DNA from: Flavihumibacter sp.
Lineage (GTDB): Bacteria; Bacteroidota; Bacteroidia; Chitinophagales; Chitinophagaceae
Reading direction: 5' to 3'
NCBI GenBank assembly: GCA_025455285.1
Contig: JALOMU010000198.1
Span: 1-6,706, forward strand
Length of the DNA: 6,706 nt
A program made the translations under genes and the position numbers. A model generated the notes under the pieces. It did not search any database and was not told where the DNA came from. It saw nothing but the letters and a program-made list of their open reading frames with translations. How positions within the stretch are numbered: the stretch's first letter is position 1; each line of letters starts with the position of its first letter. Shown one piece after another: positions 1 through 6,595 of this stretch.

Positions 1-2289
1 TCCTGTTTTTTTCCAGTTCACCTGAACCAGTTCATTCTCGCCAACTGGTACTGCTCCGTTTGCCCATTCAATTTTATTGCCATCGTAGGGTTTAATGGCT
101 ATCTGCGCATAACCGGGACTGTAAGATGTTATACCCAGCAGATTAACAGAGCAAAACAAAAGCGGAGAGCCACCCCAGGCATGACTGTAATCGCCCCTAT
201 AACCTGTGGCACTGAGATCCTGCCAGTTTTCTTTAAGGGTATAGGTGCTGGTATCAATTCCATTCTTCCAGCGATCTACTAATGCAAGTCCCTCGTCTGT
301 TTTATTTAACCTGGACATTGCTGCCAGCACATAGGACATAAAATATGGCTGTAATTCATAATCCTGTTGTGTTACAACATAGCGCATCAGCGATTCCATC
401 CTGCCAGGTTGCGTTATTCCATATAACACCGCCAGTGTATTAAAATGAGCGCTGTAGGTTATGATGCTGGTATCAGCAGGAAGCCAGAAGGAAGGGGAGA
501 CATTACTCATTCCCGGAATACCATCGCGATACAATTTTCTACCGGGATCCCATAACCGCGCTTCTATTCCGTTTTGGATACTATCTGCCAGTTGCTTGTA
601 CCAGGAGGCTCTTGACAAATATGCAGTAGCAACTGATTTTTTGCTTCCCCATTCGTGTAACCATGCCAGGTCTCGCAAAGCTTTATAGTAGAAGGCTGTC
701 ATGTAACCGGTACCAATCATAGCAGGAGGATGATGTGCATTAAAACGATCGATTTTAATCCAGTCCATGAACATGTAATTGGGTGCATTGGCAACCAGGT
801 AATCTTTATTAAGATAGGAGCGGAAAAGCAGCATCAGTTGATGCGTATGAGGCAACAATTCAGTTAGAATGGATGCATCGCCCGTGTACTGAATATACTG
901 GTGTAGCATCTGCACCCAGATCAGGGAATAGCTGGTATGAAACATCCGGTACTGGTTCTTTTCCATCATTTGTGCCGTCTGAACCAGGTTTTGGCGGGTT
1001 AACCAGGCATCTCCGAAAGCATACCAGGCATTAAGAGATTCAATAAAATAATCACCAGTGCAGGCATTGGGTTCCTGGTGCATGGGTGAATCATAGAACA
1101 TATCACCCATGCAAAGTTGCGTGGTATAGCGGGCGATGGACCAAAGCCTGGTGTAGAAAGGATCCGAGCAGGAAAAACTGCCCCGGTACACCAATGGATA
1201 ACTGGTAAATAGGGCTTCGAAGGCCGTAAAATTGACAGGCATTTTAGAGGCAACCCGAACCTTCAGGTACCTGAAGGCGGCGAGATTGGGAGAGCGGTAC
1301 CGGTTCATTCCCTTTTTGGCAATAATTCTGATGGCGCGCGAGGGACTGGCTATATAATCCTTCTTTTCAAACGGTGTGATTTCAATCGTGTCGCCTTCAT
1401 TGGCAATAAAACTGCACTGAATCCTGGCCACGCGGTTACGTTCGAAATCCAGCAAAAAAGAGGAATCTGCCAAAAAACGTTCAGGCATGGGGGTTAGTGG
1501 CTGAATAGGCGCCTGCATCAATTCAGGAATATTGCTCCGGAACAAACGGGTATTGGAAAGACCTTGTTGCACAGCCGCCTTTTTCCAGGTGGAAGCATTA
1601 AAACCAGGTTGGGTCCATGCTTCGGGTTCGGTGCCAGCCTGCCACTCCAGCCAATCGCCTTTTTTTTGCAGGCTGGTATCCAATTGAGCCTGCCAGCTGG
1701 CATCGGTCCGCAGGAGGGTCTGGTCTCCGGCTTTAATTTCTGCAAGTAAACCACCATAAGTGCTGGTAATTTCAGACCATTCAAGTGCATAACTGAACAC
1801 TTCAACAGCAATGGAATTATTCCCATCCTTTAAAAAAGAACTGATATCATAAATACTGTAATACCAATAATCAGGGGCTTTTGTATCATCATAATCTCCG
1901 CCTGTATTAACAGGACCTTCAGCAGCAAGTATACCATTGATATATAAACGAAAACGTACATCTGCTGTACAATACAGGTACACCGGTGAATTGCCGGGTT
2001 TCCAGTTCAGCTCTTTTCGAAAGAATACGCGATATGGAGTAGTCTTGGTTTCCGGTCCCAACCAGGTGGTTTTGGTGCGTTGATAAGTTGGGTACTCATC
2101 CGGATTCAGCCAGATCCAGTCAGCGGTCCACTTAATTTCAGGCAGGAGCCGGGCGGGATGAAAATTGTAAGGTGCAACAGTCGGGGTGCCATCCACCTGT
2201 TTCAACTGAAATGGAACGGTGTTGGTTTGCGCAGTCAGACTGCCGACCGCATAAAACGCAAGTAAAAAGAAAACAAAAAACCTGGCAAT
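1..2289 (-). CDS. Secreted GH78-type alpha-L-rhamnosidase (3' end beyond window)
   Basis: Likely exo-acting glycosidase that removes terminal alpha-L-rhamnose from plant or microbial polysaccharides and glycosides, in the periplasm or outside the cell. I translated 763 codons without a stop; the C-terminus lies beyond the left edge. Residues 1-20 form a signal peptide (Arg3, then a Phe/Leu-rich core, ending LTA before Gln21). An N-terminal beta-sandwich follows (YRVFFRKEL at 86-94, YING at 116-119), then an (alpha/alpha)6 barrel from about 375 to 720. DSPMHQEPNACTGD at 400-413 aligns with the GH78 motif DCPQRDERLGWTGD, keeping Asp400, Glu406 (general acid) and Asp413. Glu687 in LKENW is the probable base, and SHAWGG at 702-707 is typical of the C-terminal barrel. 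The final beta-sandwich is cut. The start is ATT at 2289, overlapping the dctA stop; the first in-frame ATG is codon 258. Family assignment is strong; substrate is inferred. Confidence 0.85.
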   Translation of the reverse strand, partial: MARFFVFFLLAFYAVGSLTAQTNTVPFQLKQVDGTPTVAPYNFHPARLLPEIKWTADWIWLNPDEYPTYQRTKTTWLGPETKTTPYRVFFRKELNWKPGNSPVYLYCTADVRFRLYINGILAAEGPVNTGGDYDDTKAPDYWYYSIYDISSFLKDGNNSIAVEVFSYALEWSEITSTYGGLLAEIKAGDQTLLRTDASWQAQLDTSLQKKGDWLEWQAGTEPEAWTQPGFNASTWKKAAVQQGLSNTRLFRSNIPELMQAPIQPLTPMPERFLADSSFLLDFERNRVARIQCSFIANEGDTIEITPFEKKDYIASPSRAIRIIAKKGMNRYRSPNLAAFRYLKVRVASKMPVNFTAFEALFTSYPLVYRGSFSCSDPFYTRLWSIARYTTQLCMGDMFYDSPMHQEPNACTGDYFIESLNAWYAFGDAWLTRQNLVQTAQMMEKNQYRMFHTSYSLIWVQMLHQYIQYTGDASILTELLPHTHQLMLLFRSYLNKDYLVANAPNYMFMDWIKIDRFNAHHPPAMIGTGYMTAFYYKALRDLAWLHEWGSKKSVATAYLSRASWYKQLADSIQNGIEARLWDPGRKLYRDGIPGMSNVSPSFWLPADTSIITYSAHFNTLAVLYGITQPGRMESLMRYVVTQQDYELQPYFMSYVLAAMSRLNKTDEGLALVDRWKNGIDTSTYTLKENWQDLSATGYRGDYSHAWGGSPLLFCSVNLLGITSYSPGYAQIAIKPYDGNKIEWANGAVPVGENELVQVNWKKTG

Positions 2290-2303
2290 CAGGCAGCCTC
2301 TTT
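2287..2303 (-). promoter_or_regulatory. RBS and non-standard ATT start of the glycosidase gene
   Basis: On the minus strand AAAGAGG (2303-2297) is followed by a 7-nt spacer and then ATT (2289-2287). The A of ATT is the last base of the dctA stop TGA, giving TGATT, one base away from the common coupled stop-start TGATG. Reading back in frame, a TAA occurs within dctA and no ATG, GTG or TTG lies between it and the signal peptide. ATT gives an n-region of Met-Ala-Arg before the hydrophobic core. A CTG codon immediately upstream is the other possibility. Either way translation appears coupled to dctA. Confidence 0.6.
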
Positions 2304-3536
2304 GCCCTGGTCCACTACTGCCCTGTAGGTAGGCAAATCGATAGCGTCTTCCATTTTAGCAATAACAATGGTAGCAACAGAGTTTCCGATAAAATTCACC
2401 ACTGCCCTGCCCTCACTCATGAATCGATCCACGCCGATCAGCAGTGCCAACCCTTCCAGGGGGATAATTTTTAAGGCTGTAAGTGTTGATGTAAGAACGA
2501 TGAATCCACTACCTGTTACACCTGCTGCACCTTTACTGGTAACCAGCAGGATGCCGATGACGGTTAGTTGCTGTCCCAGGCTGAGTTGAATATCAAACAC
2601 CTGGGCCAGGAAAATAACTGCCATACTCAGGTATATGGTAGTTCCATCGAGATTGAAGGAATAACCGGTTGGTACAACGAGTCCCACTACTTCTTTTTCA
2701 CAACCCGCATTGGTCAGCTTTTCCATCAGTGAGGGTAGTGCAGCTTCACTGCTGCTGGAACCAATTACGACAAAGATTTCTTCCTTAATGTATTTGAGCA
2801 GTTTCCAAAGATTGATACGATAATAAAGACAAATCAGATTGAGTACCACAAAAATGAAGAGAAAGCCTGTCAGATAAAAAGTCATCATCAGTTTGCCGAG
2901 AACCGCCAGCGTTCCGAAGCCATATTCACCGATTGTATAGGCCATTCCACCAAATGCACCAAGTGGACTAAGCCGCATGATAATATGAAGAATATTAAAA
3001 AGCACCTTATTAATCTTTTCAAAAGAAACTAACAGGCTATTGCCGGCAGATCCGGTCATTTTTAAACCAATGGCAAACAGAATGGAGAAAAACAGTACCT
3101 GCAGAATATCTCCTTTGGCAAAAGCATCCACCACATTGGAGGGGACGATATGCGTGAAAAATTCCGCCCAGTCCATTTCCCCAGCCTGCTGTGCAATTTT
3201 TTCTACCTGCTGGTTAGGTCCACCGCTGAAATGTACGCCTGATCCTGGTTTTACCAGGTTAGCAGTAATCAGCCCGATAATTAATGCCAATGTTGTAACC
3301 ACTTCAAAATAGATAAAGGCCTTTAATCCGACCCTCCCCACTTTATTAAGATCACCTGCACCAGCAATTCCCGACACTACTGTGAAAAAAATCACGGGTG
3401 CAATTACCATCTTGATCATGTTGATGAAGGTTTCGCTGATCAGTTTGGCACCGGGAGCAAAGGAGGGGAACAGGGCTCCTACCAGGATACCTGCGAGAAT
3501 TCCAATAATAACCTGAACGTATAGGTGACGAAGCAT
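2289..3536 (-). CDS. dctA: C4-dicarboxylate:cation symporter, DctA type (DAACS family)
   Basis: Inner-membrane secondary transporter, likely importing succinate, fumarate or malate with protons or sodium. The 415 residues are close to the length of E. coli DctA (428), and the sequence follows it nearly end to end. The family signatures are present: SSSSE at 260-264 (hairpin 1), PTGYSFNLDGT at 289-299 (cation-binding segment of helix 7), SKGAAGVTGSGF at 334-345 (hairpin 2) and DRFMSEGRAVVN at 370-381 (helix 8). In helix 8 the position matching Asp394 of the aspartate transporter GltPh is Ser374, while Arg377 (GltPh Arg397) is kept; this favours dicarboxylates over amino acids. The ATG at 3536 has a weak Shine-Dalgarno and an in-frame TAG just upstream. 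It lies 42 bp after the hypothetical gene, and its TGA overlaps the start of the glycosidase, so the three are probably one operon. GltP/GltT-type glutamate transport is the less likely alternative. Confidence 0.92.
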   Translation of the reverse strand: MLRHLYVQVIIGILAGILVGALFPSFAPGAKLISETFINMIKMVIAPVIFFTVVSGIAGAGDLNKVGRVGLKAFIYFEVVTTLALIIGLITANLVKPGSGVHFSGGPNQQVEKIAQQAGEMDWAEFFTHIVPSNVVDAFAKGDILQVLFFSILFAIGLKMTGSAGNSLLVSFEKINKVLFNILHIIMRLSPLGAFGGMAYTIGEYGFGTLAVLGKLMMTFYLTGFLFIFVVLNLICLYYRINLWKLLKYIKEEIFVVIGSSSSEAALPSLMEKLTNAGCEKEVVGLVVPTGYSFNLDGTTIYLSMAVIFLAQVFDIQLSLGQQLTVIGILLVTSKGAAGVTGSGFIVLTSTLTALKIIPLEGLALLIGVDRFMSEGRAVVNFIGNSVATIVIAKMEDAIDLPTYRAVVDQGKEAA

Positions 3537-3578
3537 GCCGAAAAACTAACAATAAAATGGGAATTGCATCCTGAAACT

Positions 3579-3995
3579 CTAAAATAAATCCTGGTTGCTC
3601 AGATCAATCCGGTATACATCTGATTGGTTACGGGCTATGTTTTCAATAAAAAAACCGCCCGGTTCTGGAATAATTTCAGCAAAATCAAAAGCCGTACAAG
3701 TTTTAGGAAGTGCTTCAAAAACCAGGGTAAAGCGGATGGTTTGTCCCTGCAGGATAGGCGTCCAATTGGGTGCAATGGATATATTGGAGGTATGCAGGAG
3801 TCGGCTTTGAAAACCCGAAACACGATCAATCAAAAACGTAGATTTCCAGATACGTACCAGTTCCCAACTGGACCTGCAGGTGATGGAGGCGTGAACAATT
3901 ACCTGTCCGGCTTCATCAACAGAGGTCAGCAGTTCCTGGTCAATTGCCAGTTCAGTATCCGCAACAGGTGCTTTGGTATAAGTATCAGTGGTCAT
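3579..3995 (-). CDS. Conserved-looking hypothetical protein, 138 aa
   Basis: I do not recognise a named family with confidence. The product is 138 residues, with no signal peptide or membrane segment, so probably cytoplasmic. Residues about 1-28 are polar and likely flexible. From about 31 to 130 alternating hydrophobic stretches (VIVHASI at 32-38, TIRFTLVFEALP at 86-97, DVYRIDL at 126-132) suggest an all-beta domain. The segment EIIPEPGGFFIENIARN (107-123) looks like a conserved loop, and there are two cysteines (40, 100). It is the first gene of the minus-strand set, 42 bp ahead of dctA with no terminator-like hairpin between them, so co-transcription is likely. The ATG at 3995 is the first plausible start; no strong Shine-Dalgarno is visible. 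A long plus-strand frame covers the same stretch, but the minus frame gives the more protein-like product and fits the operon. Confidence 0.7.
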   Translation of the reverse strand: MTTDTYTKAPVADTELAIDQELLTSVDEAGQVIVHASITCRSSWELVRIWKSTFLIDRVSGFQSRLLHTSNISIAPNWTPILQGQTIRFTLVFEALPKTCTAFDFAEIIPEPGGFFIENIARNQSDVYRIDLSNQDLF

Positions 3996-4033
3996 GCTGC
4001 TGTGTCAAGTTACTATAAAAAATTTGAGGCTCT

Positions 4034-4062
4034 TGTAACGAAACCGGAAATTGGGCGACTAT
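4034..4062 (+). promoter_or_regulatory. Candidate ECF-sigma promoter (autoregulatory)
   Basis: TGTAAC (4034-4039), a 16-nt spacer, then CGACTAT (4056-4062). ECF promoters commonly have an AAC-containing -35 and a CGTC- or CGA-like -10 at about this spacing, and ECF genes often transcribe themselves. The site lies 28 bp before the GTG of the ECF gene, leaving a 5' leader of roughly 20 nt. The pattern match is by eye and no other copy was found in the window. Confidence 0.5.
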
Positions 4063-4076
4063 CTATACTATCAACT

Positions 4077-4081
4077 GGAAG
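4077..4081 (+). promoter_or_regulatory. Ribosome binding site deciding the GTG start of the ECF gene
   Basis: GGAAG lies 9 nt ahead of GTG at 4091. This supports GTG rather than the internal ATG at codon 13 (4127), and the GTG start also keeps the short N-terminal segment seen in related ECF factors. Confidence 0.5.
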
Positions 4082-4090
4082 AAACTTATT

Positions 4091-4600
4091 GTGAACAACA
4101 CACCGGAGAAAGAATTTTTAGCGCGGATGGAAGCAAACCGGGGCATCCTTATCAAGGTGTCCAGGTTGTATTTGGACAGCAGGGAGGATCAGGAAGATCT
4201 TATCCAGGAAATCGTGCTGCGCTTATGGACCAACTATCAGCAATTTGAAGGCAAGAGCAGTTTTTCAACCTGGATGTACCGGGTAGCGGTGAATACAGCG
4301 ATCACGTTTTTACGCAAGGAGAAAAGACAACCGATACTAGTTACTGAAACTGAAAACCTTCCAGAGCTGAGAGTTGATGACCATGCTTCCGAACAGGCAC
4401 AACAAATGAAGATTTTTTATAAAGCGGTGCAGTACCTGAATTCTATTGAAAAAGCCCTGATTTTTTATTTCATGGAAGGCTTATCGCATCGTGAGATCGG
4501 TTCACAACTTGGTATAACAGAAAATAATGCGAGGGTGAAACTGAGTCGCACCAAAGAAAAATTACAGCAAATTATAAAACAACTTGGATATGAATCTTGA
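4091..4600 (+). CDS. ECF-subfamily RNA polymerase sigma-70 factor
   Basis: Alternative sigma factor that directs RNA polymerase to a small regulon, usually in response to an envelope or environmental signal. The 169 residues have the two-domain ECF layout. Region 2 spans about 14-80, with the core-binding stretch DLIQEIVLRLW at 36-46 and FSTWMYRVAVNTA at 58-70. A linker runs to about 105. Region 4 spans about 107-160, with the helix-turn-helix HREIGSQLGITENNARVKL at 133-151. It starts at GTG behind GGAAG. An ECF-like promoter upstream suggests it activates its own transcription. Its 3' end overlaps the next gene by 11 nt, so the two are probably translationally coupled, with the partner controlling its activity. 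The regulon and signal cannot be read from the window. Family assignment is firm. Confidence 0.95.
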   Translation: MNNTPEKEFLARMEANRGILIKVSRLYLDSREDQEDLIQEIVLRLWTNYQQFEGKSSFSTWMYRVAVNTAITFLRKEKRQPILVTETENLPELRVDDHASEQAQQMKIFYKAVQYLNSIEKALIFYFMEGLSHREIGSQLGITENNARVKLSRTKEKLQQIIKQLGYES

Positions 4601-5204
4601 TGAACTTCAGAAAGCATGGGGTAAGGAAGGATCGGATAGTGAGCCATTGAACCTCGTGCTTGAAAAATTAAAAAAAGCGCATCAACCGCTTGACAGGATC
4701 CGCAATAACATGCAAAAAGAACTTATTTATCAGAGCATTGCTATCCTGATTATTGGTTTGTGCCCAATATTCTACAAATTCAATCAGAATTTCAGTATCG
4801 CCTACTACTGCATTTATGCTTTATTGCTTGTAGTATCCCTTTACTATTTTTTGCGCTTCTACCGGTTTTTTAAACAGATCCATAATTACTCCGGAAGTTC
4901 GAAAGACAACCTGTATGAATTGTATTACGAAATCCGCTTGAATATGGAAGCGTACAAATCCTTTTCATTTCTACTCGTGCCCTTTGCGATAATCGCAGCC
5001 TTATTGATTTCGTTCAACAGGCGGCTCTTAAAGCATCCGGATAAACCATTGGTGGAAGCAGGCGATTGGATTATGATTCCAACTGTACTCGTATTGATGA
5101 CAATTTTTATTATCTGGGCAACCAACTGGTGGGTGGAACATTATTATGGGAAACACGCCAAACAGATACGAAACTTATTGGATGAATTAAGAGAACCGGA
5201 ATGA
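4590..5204 (+). CDS. Four-helix membrane protein, probable partner of the ECF sigma factor
   Basis: The product is 204 residues from ATG 4590; a TTG two codons upstream (4584) is possible but less likely. A polar, probably cytoplasmic N-terminal segment (1-45, beginning MNLDELQKAWG) is followed by predicted membrane helices at about 46-62, 70-90, 123-142 and 159-178, and a charged C-terminal tail. Residues 91-122 form a charged, probably helical loop between helices 2 and 3. There is no zinc-binding anti-sigma (ZAS) motif and no FecR-like domain. In Bacteroidota small membrane proteins of this kind often directly follow an ECF gene, and the 11-nt overlap points to joint expression. An anti-sigma or sensing role is inferred from context; the fold itself is not one I can name. 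Confidence 0.85.
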   Translation: MNLDELQKAWGKEGSDSEPLNLVLEKLKKAHQPLDRIRNNMQKELIYQSIAILIIGLCPIFYKFNQNFSIAYYCIYALLLVVSLYYFLRFYRFFKQIHNYSGSSKDNLYELYYEIRLNMEAYKSFSFLLVPFAIIAALLISFNRRLLKHPDKPLVEAGDWIMIPTVLVLMTIFIIWATNWWVEHYYGKHAKQIRNLLDELREPE

Positions 5205-5275
5205 AAATGACGCTGGCATAGTTTTTTTGATCAGAGAGCATACAATCAGATCCATTAACCAATAAACCTTTTTGT

Positions 5276-5818
5276 ATGCCTACAAAAAAAGCAGCCGCAA
5301 ATAAAGCAGCCAAAATACCTGCCAAAAAAGATGCAGCCAAAGACCTTTCTTCCCTTTTTGAAGACGGATTAAAGGACTTATACTGGGCAGAAAAAGCCCT
5401 GGTGAAAGCACTCCCTAAAATGGAGAAAAATGCTTCAGATGCCAAATTGAAAAAAGCCATCGGCAACCACCTGGAGCAAACCCGTAATCATGTAACACGG
5501 CTGGAAGCCTGTTTCAATGCCCTGGGCAAGAAAGCCCAGGCAAAGAAATGTGATGCCATGCAGGGATTACTGGATGAAGGAAAATCCATCATGGAAGAAA
5601 CCGAAGCAGGTTCTGTGCGGGATGCTGGCATCATTGCAGCTTCCCAGAAAGTGGAGCATTATGAAATTGCCAGTTACGGAACATTGGCAGCTTTTGCCAA
5701 AGTACTCGGATATAAATCTGCTTTACAGGAGTTGCTGAAAACCCTGAATGAAGAGAAAAAATGCGACGAGTTACTAACAGGCATTGCAGACACCAATCTC
5801 AATACAAAAGCGATATAA
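5276..5818 (+). CDS. YciE/YciF-type ferritin-like protein (DUF892)
   Basis: Member of the ferritin-like YciE/YciF family, linked in other bacteria to stress responses, with a four-helix bundle thought to hold a di-metal site. The 180 residues comprise a lysine/alanine-rich tail at 1-22 and the bundle at about 24-168. Typical family segments are DLYWAEKALVKALPKM (34-49), HLEQT (65-69), KKCDAMQGLL (90-99) and QKVEHYEIASYGTL (124-137). Candidate metal ligands are Glu39, Glu67, Glu127, Glu130 and Glu160, with His128 nearby. The tail contains PAKK and seven lysines and may bind nucleic acid; this is speculation. The gene lies 71 bp after the membrane-protein gene with no convincing terminator in between, so it may share the ECF transcript or use its own promoter. 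No good Shine-Dalgarno is visible. A strong terminator follows. Family is confident; physiological role is not. Confidence 0.92.
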   Translation: MPTKKAAANKAAKIPAKKDAAKDLSSLFEDGLKDLYWAEKALVKALPKMEKNASDAKLKKAIGNHLEQTRNHVTRLEACFNALGKKAQAKKCDAMQGLLDEGKSIMEETEAGSVRDAGIIAASQKVEHYEIASYGTLAAFAKVLGYKSALQELLKTLNEEKKCDELLTGIADTNLNTKAI

Positions 5819-5821
5819 GAA

Positions 5822-5835
5822 GGGAAAATATTCCC
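5822..5835. repeat. Short inverted repeat GGGAA-AATA-TTCCC
   Basis: Perfect 5-bp arms around a 4-nt centre, just after the stop of the ferritin-like gene. Read on the minus strand it is followed by a weakly T-rich stretch (TTCTTATAT), so it could act as a weak terminator for the response-regulator transcript. It may also be chance. Confidence 0.3.
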
Positions 5836-5844
5836 CGATATGAG

Positions 5845-5874
5845 TCCGCCTCTTTTTACGGGGCGGATTTTTTT
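5845..5874 (+). terminator. Rho-independent terminator after the ferritin-like gene
   Basis: Stem TCCGCC (5845-5850) pairs with GGCGGA (5862-5867) across an 11-nt loop and is followed by seven Ts (5868-5874). It lies 27 bp after the stop codon. There is no T-tract on the minus-strand side, so it should work in the plus direction only. Its T-tract overlaps the stop codon of the convergent response regulator. Confidence 0.9.
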
Positions 5875-6595
5875 ACATTAATGGGTCCCCTAATAATGAA
5901 AGTACCAGCTCCTTATAACTTCTCCCTATTGGTAGTTGGATGCCATTAATTTCAACTTCAGTTGCATTAAATGCCTTGATTTTATCTCTGGCAACAATAA
6001 ATGAACGATGGACCCTGAGAAACCGCGCCTTATCTAGTTGCTGATCAATATCCCCCAATGCGTATTTTGTGAGATAGGCCTGTTGCCGGGTGACTATTGA
6101 GATATATTCCTTTTTACTTTCTATATACAAAATTTCACTGAGTTCAATTTTGACTCTTTTCTTATTTACATTAATCAGAAGATAAGGGGGTTCCAATTCT
6201 CCAACAGGCTGACGTGCGAGTTGGTTTAGTCCCGGATCAATATTTTTCCTCACTTTATTAATTGCTGCGAGAAACCGATTGAAGCTTATGGGTTTAAGCA
6301 GGTAATCAACAACATTTAATTCATATCCCTCCAGTGCATATTCCCGATAGGCGGTAGTAATAATAATTTGCGGTTGATTTTTAAGGGTGCGAATAAAATC
6401 ATAGCCTCGTAGCTTGGGCAAGTGAATATCAAGAAAAATGAGATCGATCGGTTGCCGCTGTAACAATTCCAATGCATAGATAGCGTCTGAACAAATTCCC
6501 TTTAGCTCCAGAAACGGCGTTTGCCTGATATAATCAGTTAATACTTCAGCAGCAAGTGGTTCATCCTCAACAATGATACAGCTATATTTTTCCAT
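5873..6595 (-). CDS. LytTR-family response regulator
   Basis: Cytoplasmic DNA-binding response regulator of the LytR/AlgR type. The 240 residues carry a receiver domain at about 4-118 and a LytTR DNA-binding domain at about 138-235. The receiver has the acidic pair Glu10-Asp11, the phosphoacceptor Asp56 in FLDIHLP, Thr80 and Lys101 (LLKP), so it should be phosphorylatable. The LytTR domain shows ILYIESKKEYISI (155-167) and FLRVHRSFIVA (192-202), typical of the family. The ATG at 6595 overlaps the end of the upstream kinase gene by 14 nt, so the pair is co-transcribed and probably coupled. Length is normal for the family. Targets are unknown: LytTR regulators in Bacteroidota control varied functions, and nothing nearby identifies this one. 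The stop at 5873-5875 lies in the terminator T-tract of the convergent gene. Confidence 0.95.
   Translation of the reverse strand: MEKYSCIIVEDEPLAAEVLTDYIRQTPFLELKGICSDAIYALELLQRQPIDLIFLDIHLPKLRGYDFIRTLKNQPQIIITTAYREYALEGYELNVVDYLLKPISFNRFLAAINKVRKNIDPGLNQLARQPVGELEPPYLLINVNKKRVKIELSEILYIESKKEYISIVTRQQAYLTKYALGDIDQQLDKARFLRVHRSFIVARDKIKAFNATEVEINGIQLPIGRSYKELVLSLLGDPLM

Noticed and set aside
999..1826. Short open frames on both strands inside the glycosidase gene
   Set aside because: They are out-of-frame shadows of the long GH78 frame, which runs without a stop through the whole stretch and carries the family motifs.
2258..2290. Frameshift or pseudogene at the 5' end of the glycosidase
   Set aside because: The ATT frame itself encodes a complete signal peptide with a basic n-region and continues intact for 763 codons, so no frameshift is needed, though a sequencing error cannot be excluded.
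2172..2474. 100-aa plus-strand frame across the dctA-glycosidase junction
   Set aside because: It lies antisense to two well-supported genes and its low-complexity composition looks like a shadow.
3624..4094. 156-aa plus-strand open frame opposite the 138-aa gene and intergenic region
   Set aside because: It is antisense to a more protein-like minus frame, covers the likely ECF promoter region and has no recognisable domain or ribosome binding site.
5205..5230. T7 run after the membrane-protein gene as a terminator
   Set aside because: No stable stem precedes the T-run, so a rho-independent terminator is not supported.
5205..5275. Promoter for the ferritin-like gene with a Bacteroidota -7 element
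   Set aside because: TAGTTTTT partly resembles TAnnTTTG, but no TTG-type -33 element is found at the right distance.
5110..5466. 118-aa minus-strand frame across the start of the ferritin-like gene
   Set aside because: Its alanine/phenylalanine-rich sequence is the reverse reading of the lysine/alanine-rich tail, and the plus-strand gene has clear family motifs.
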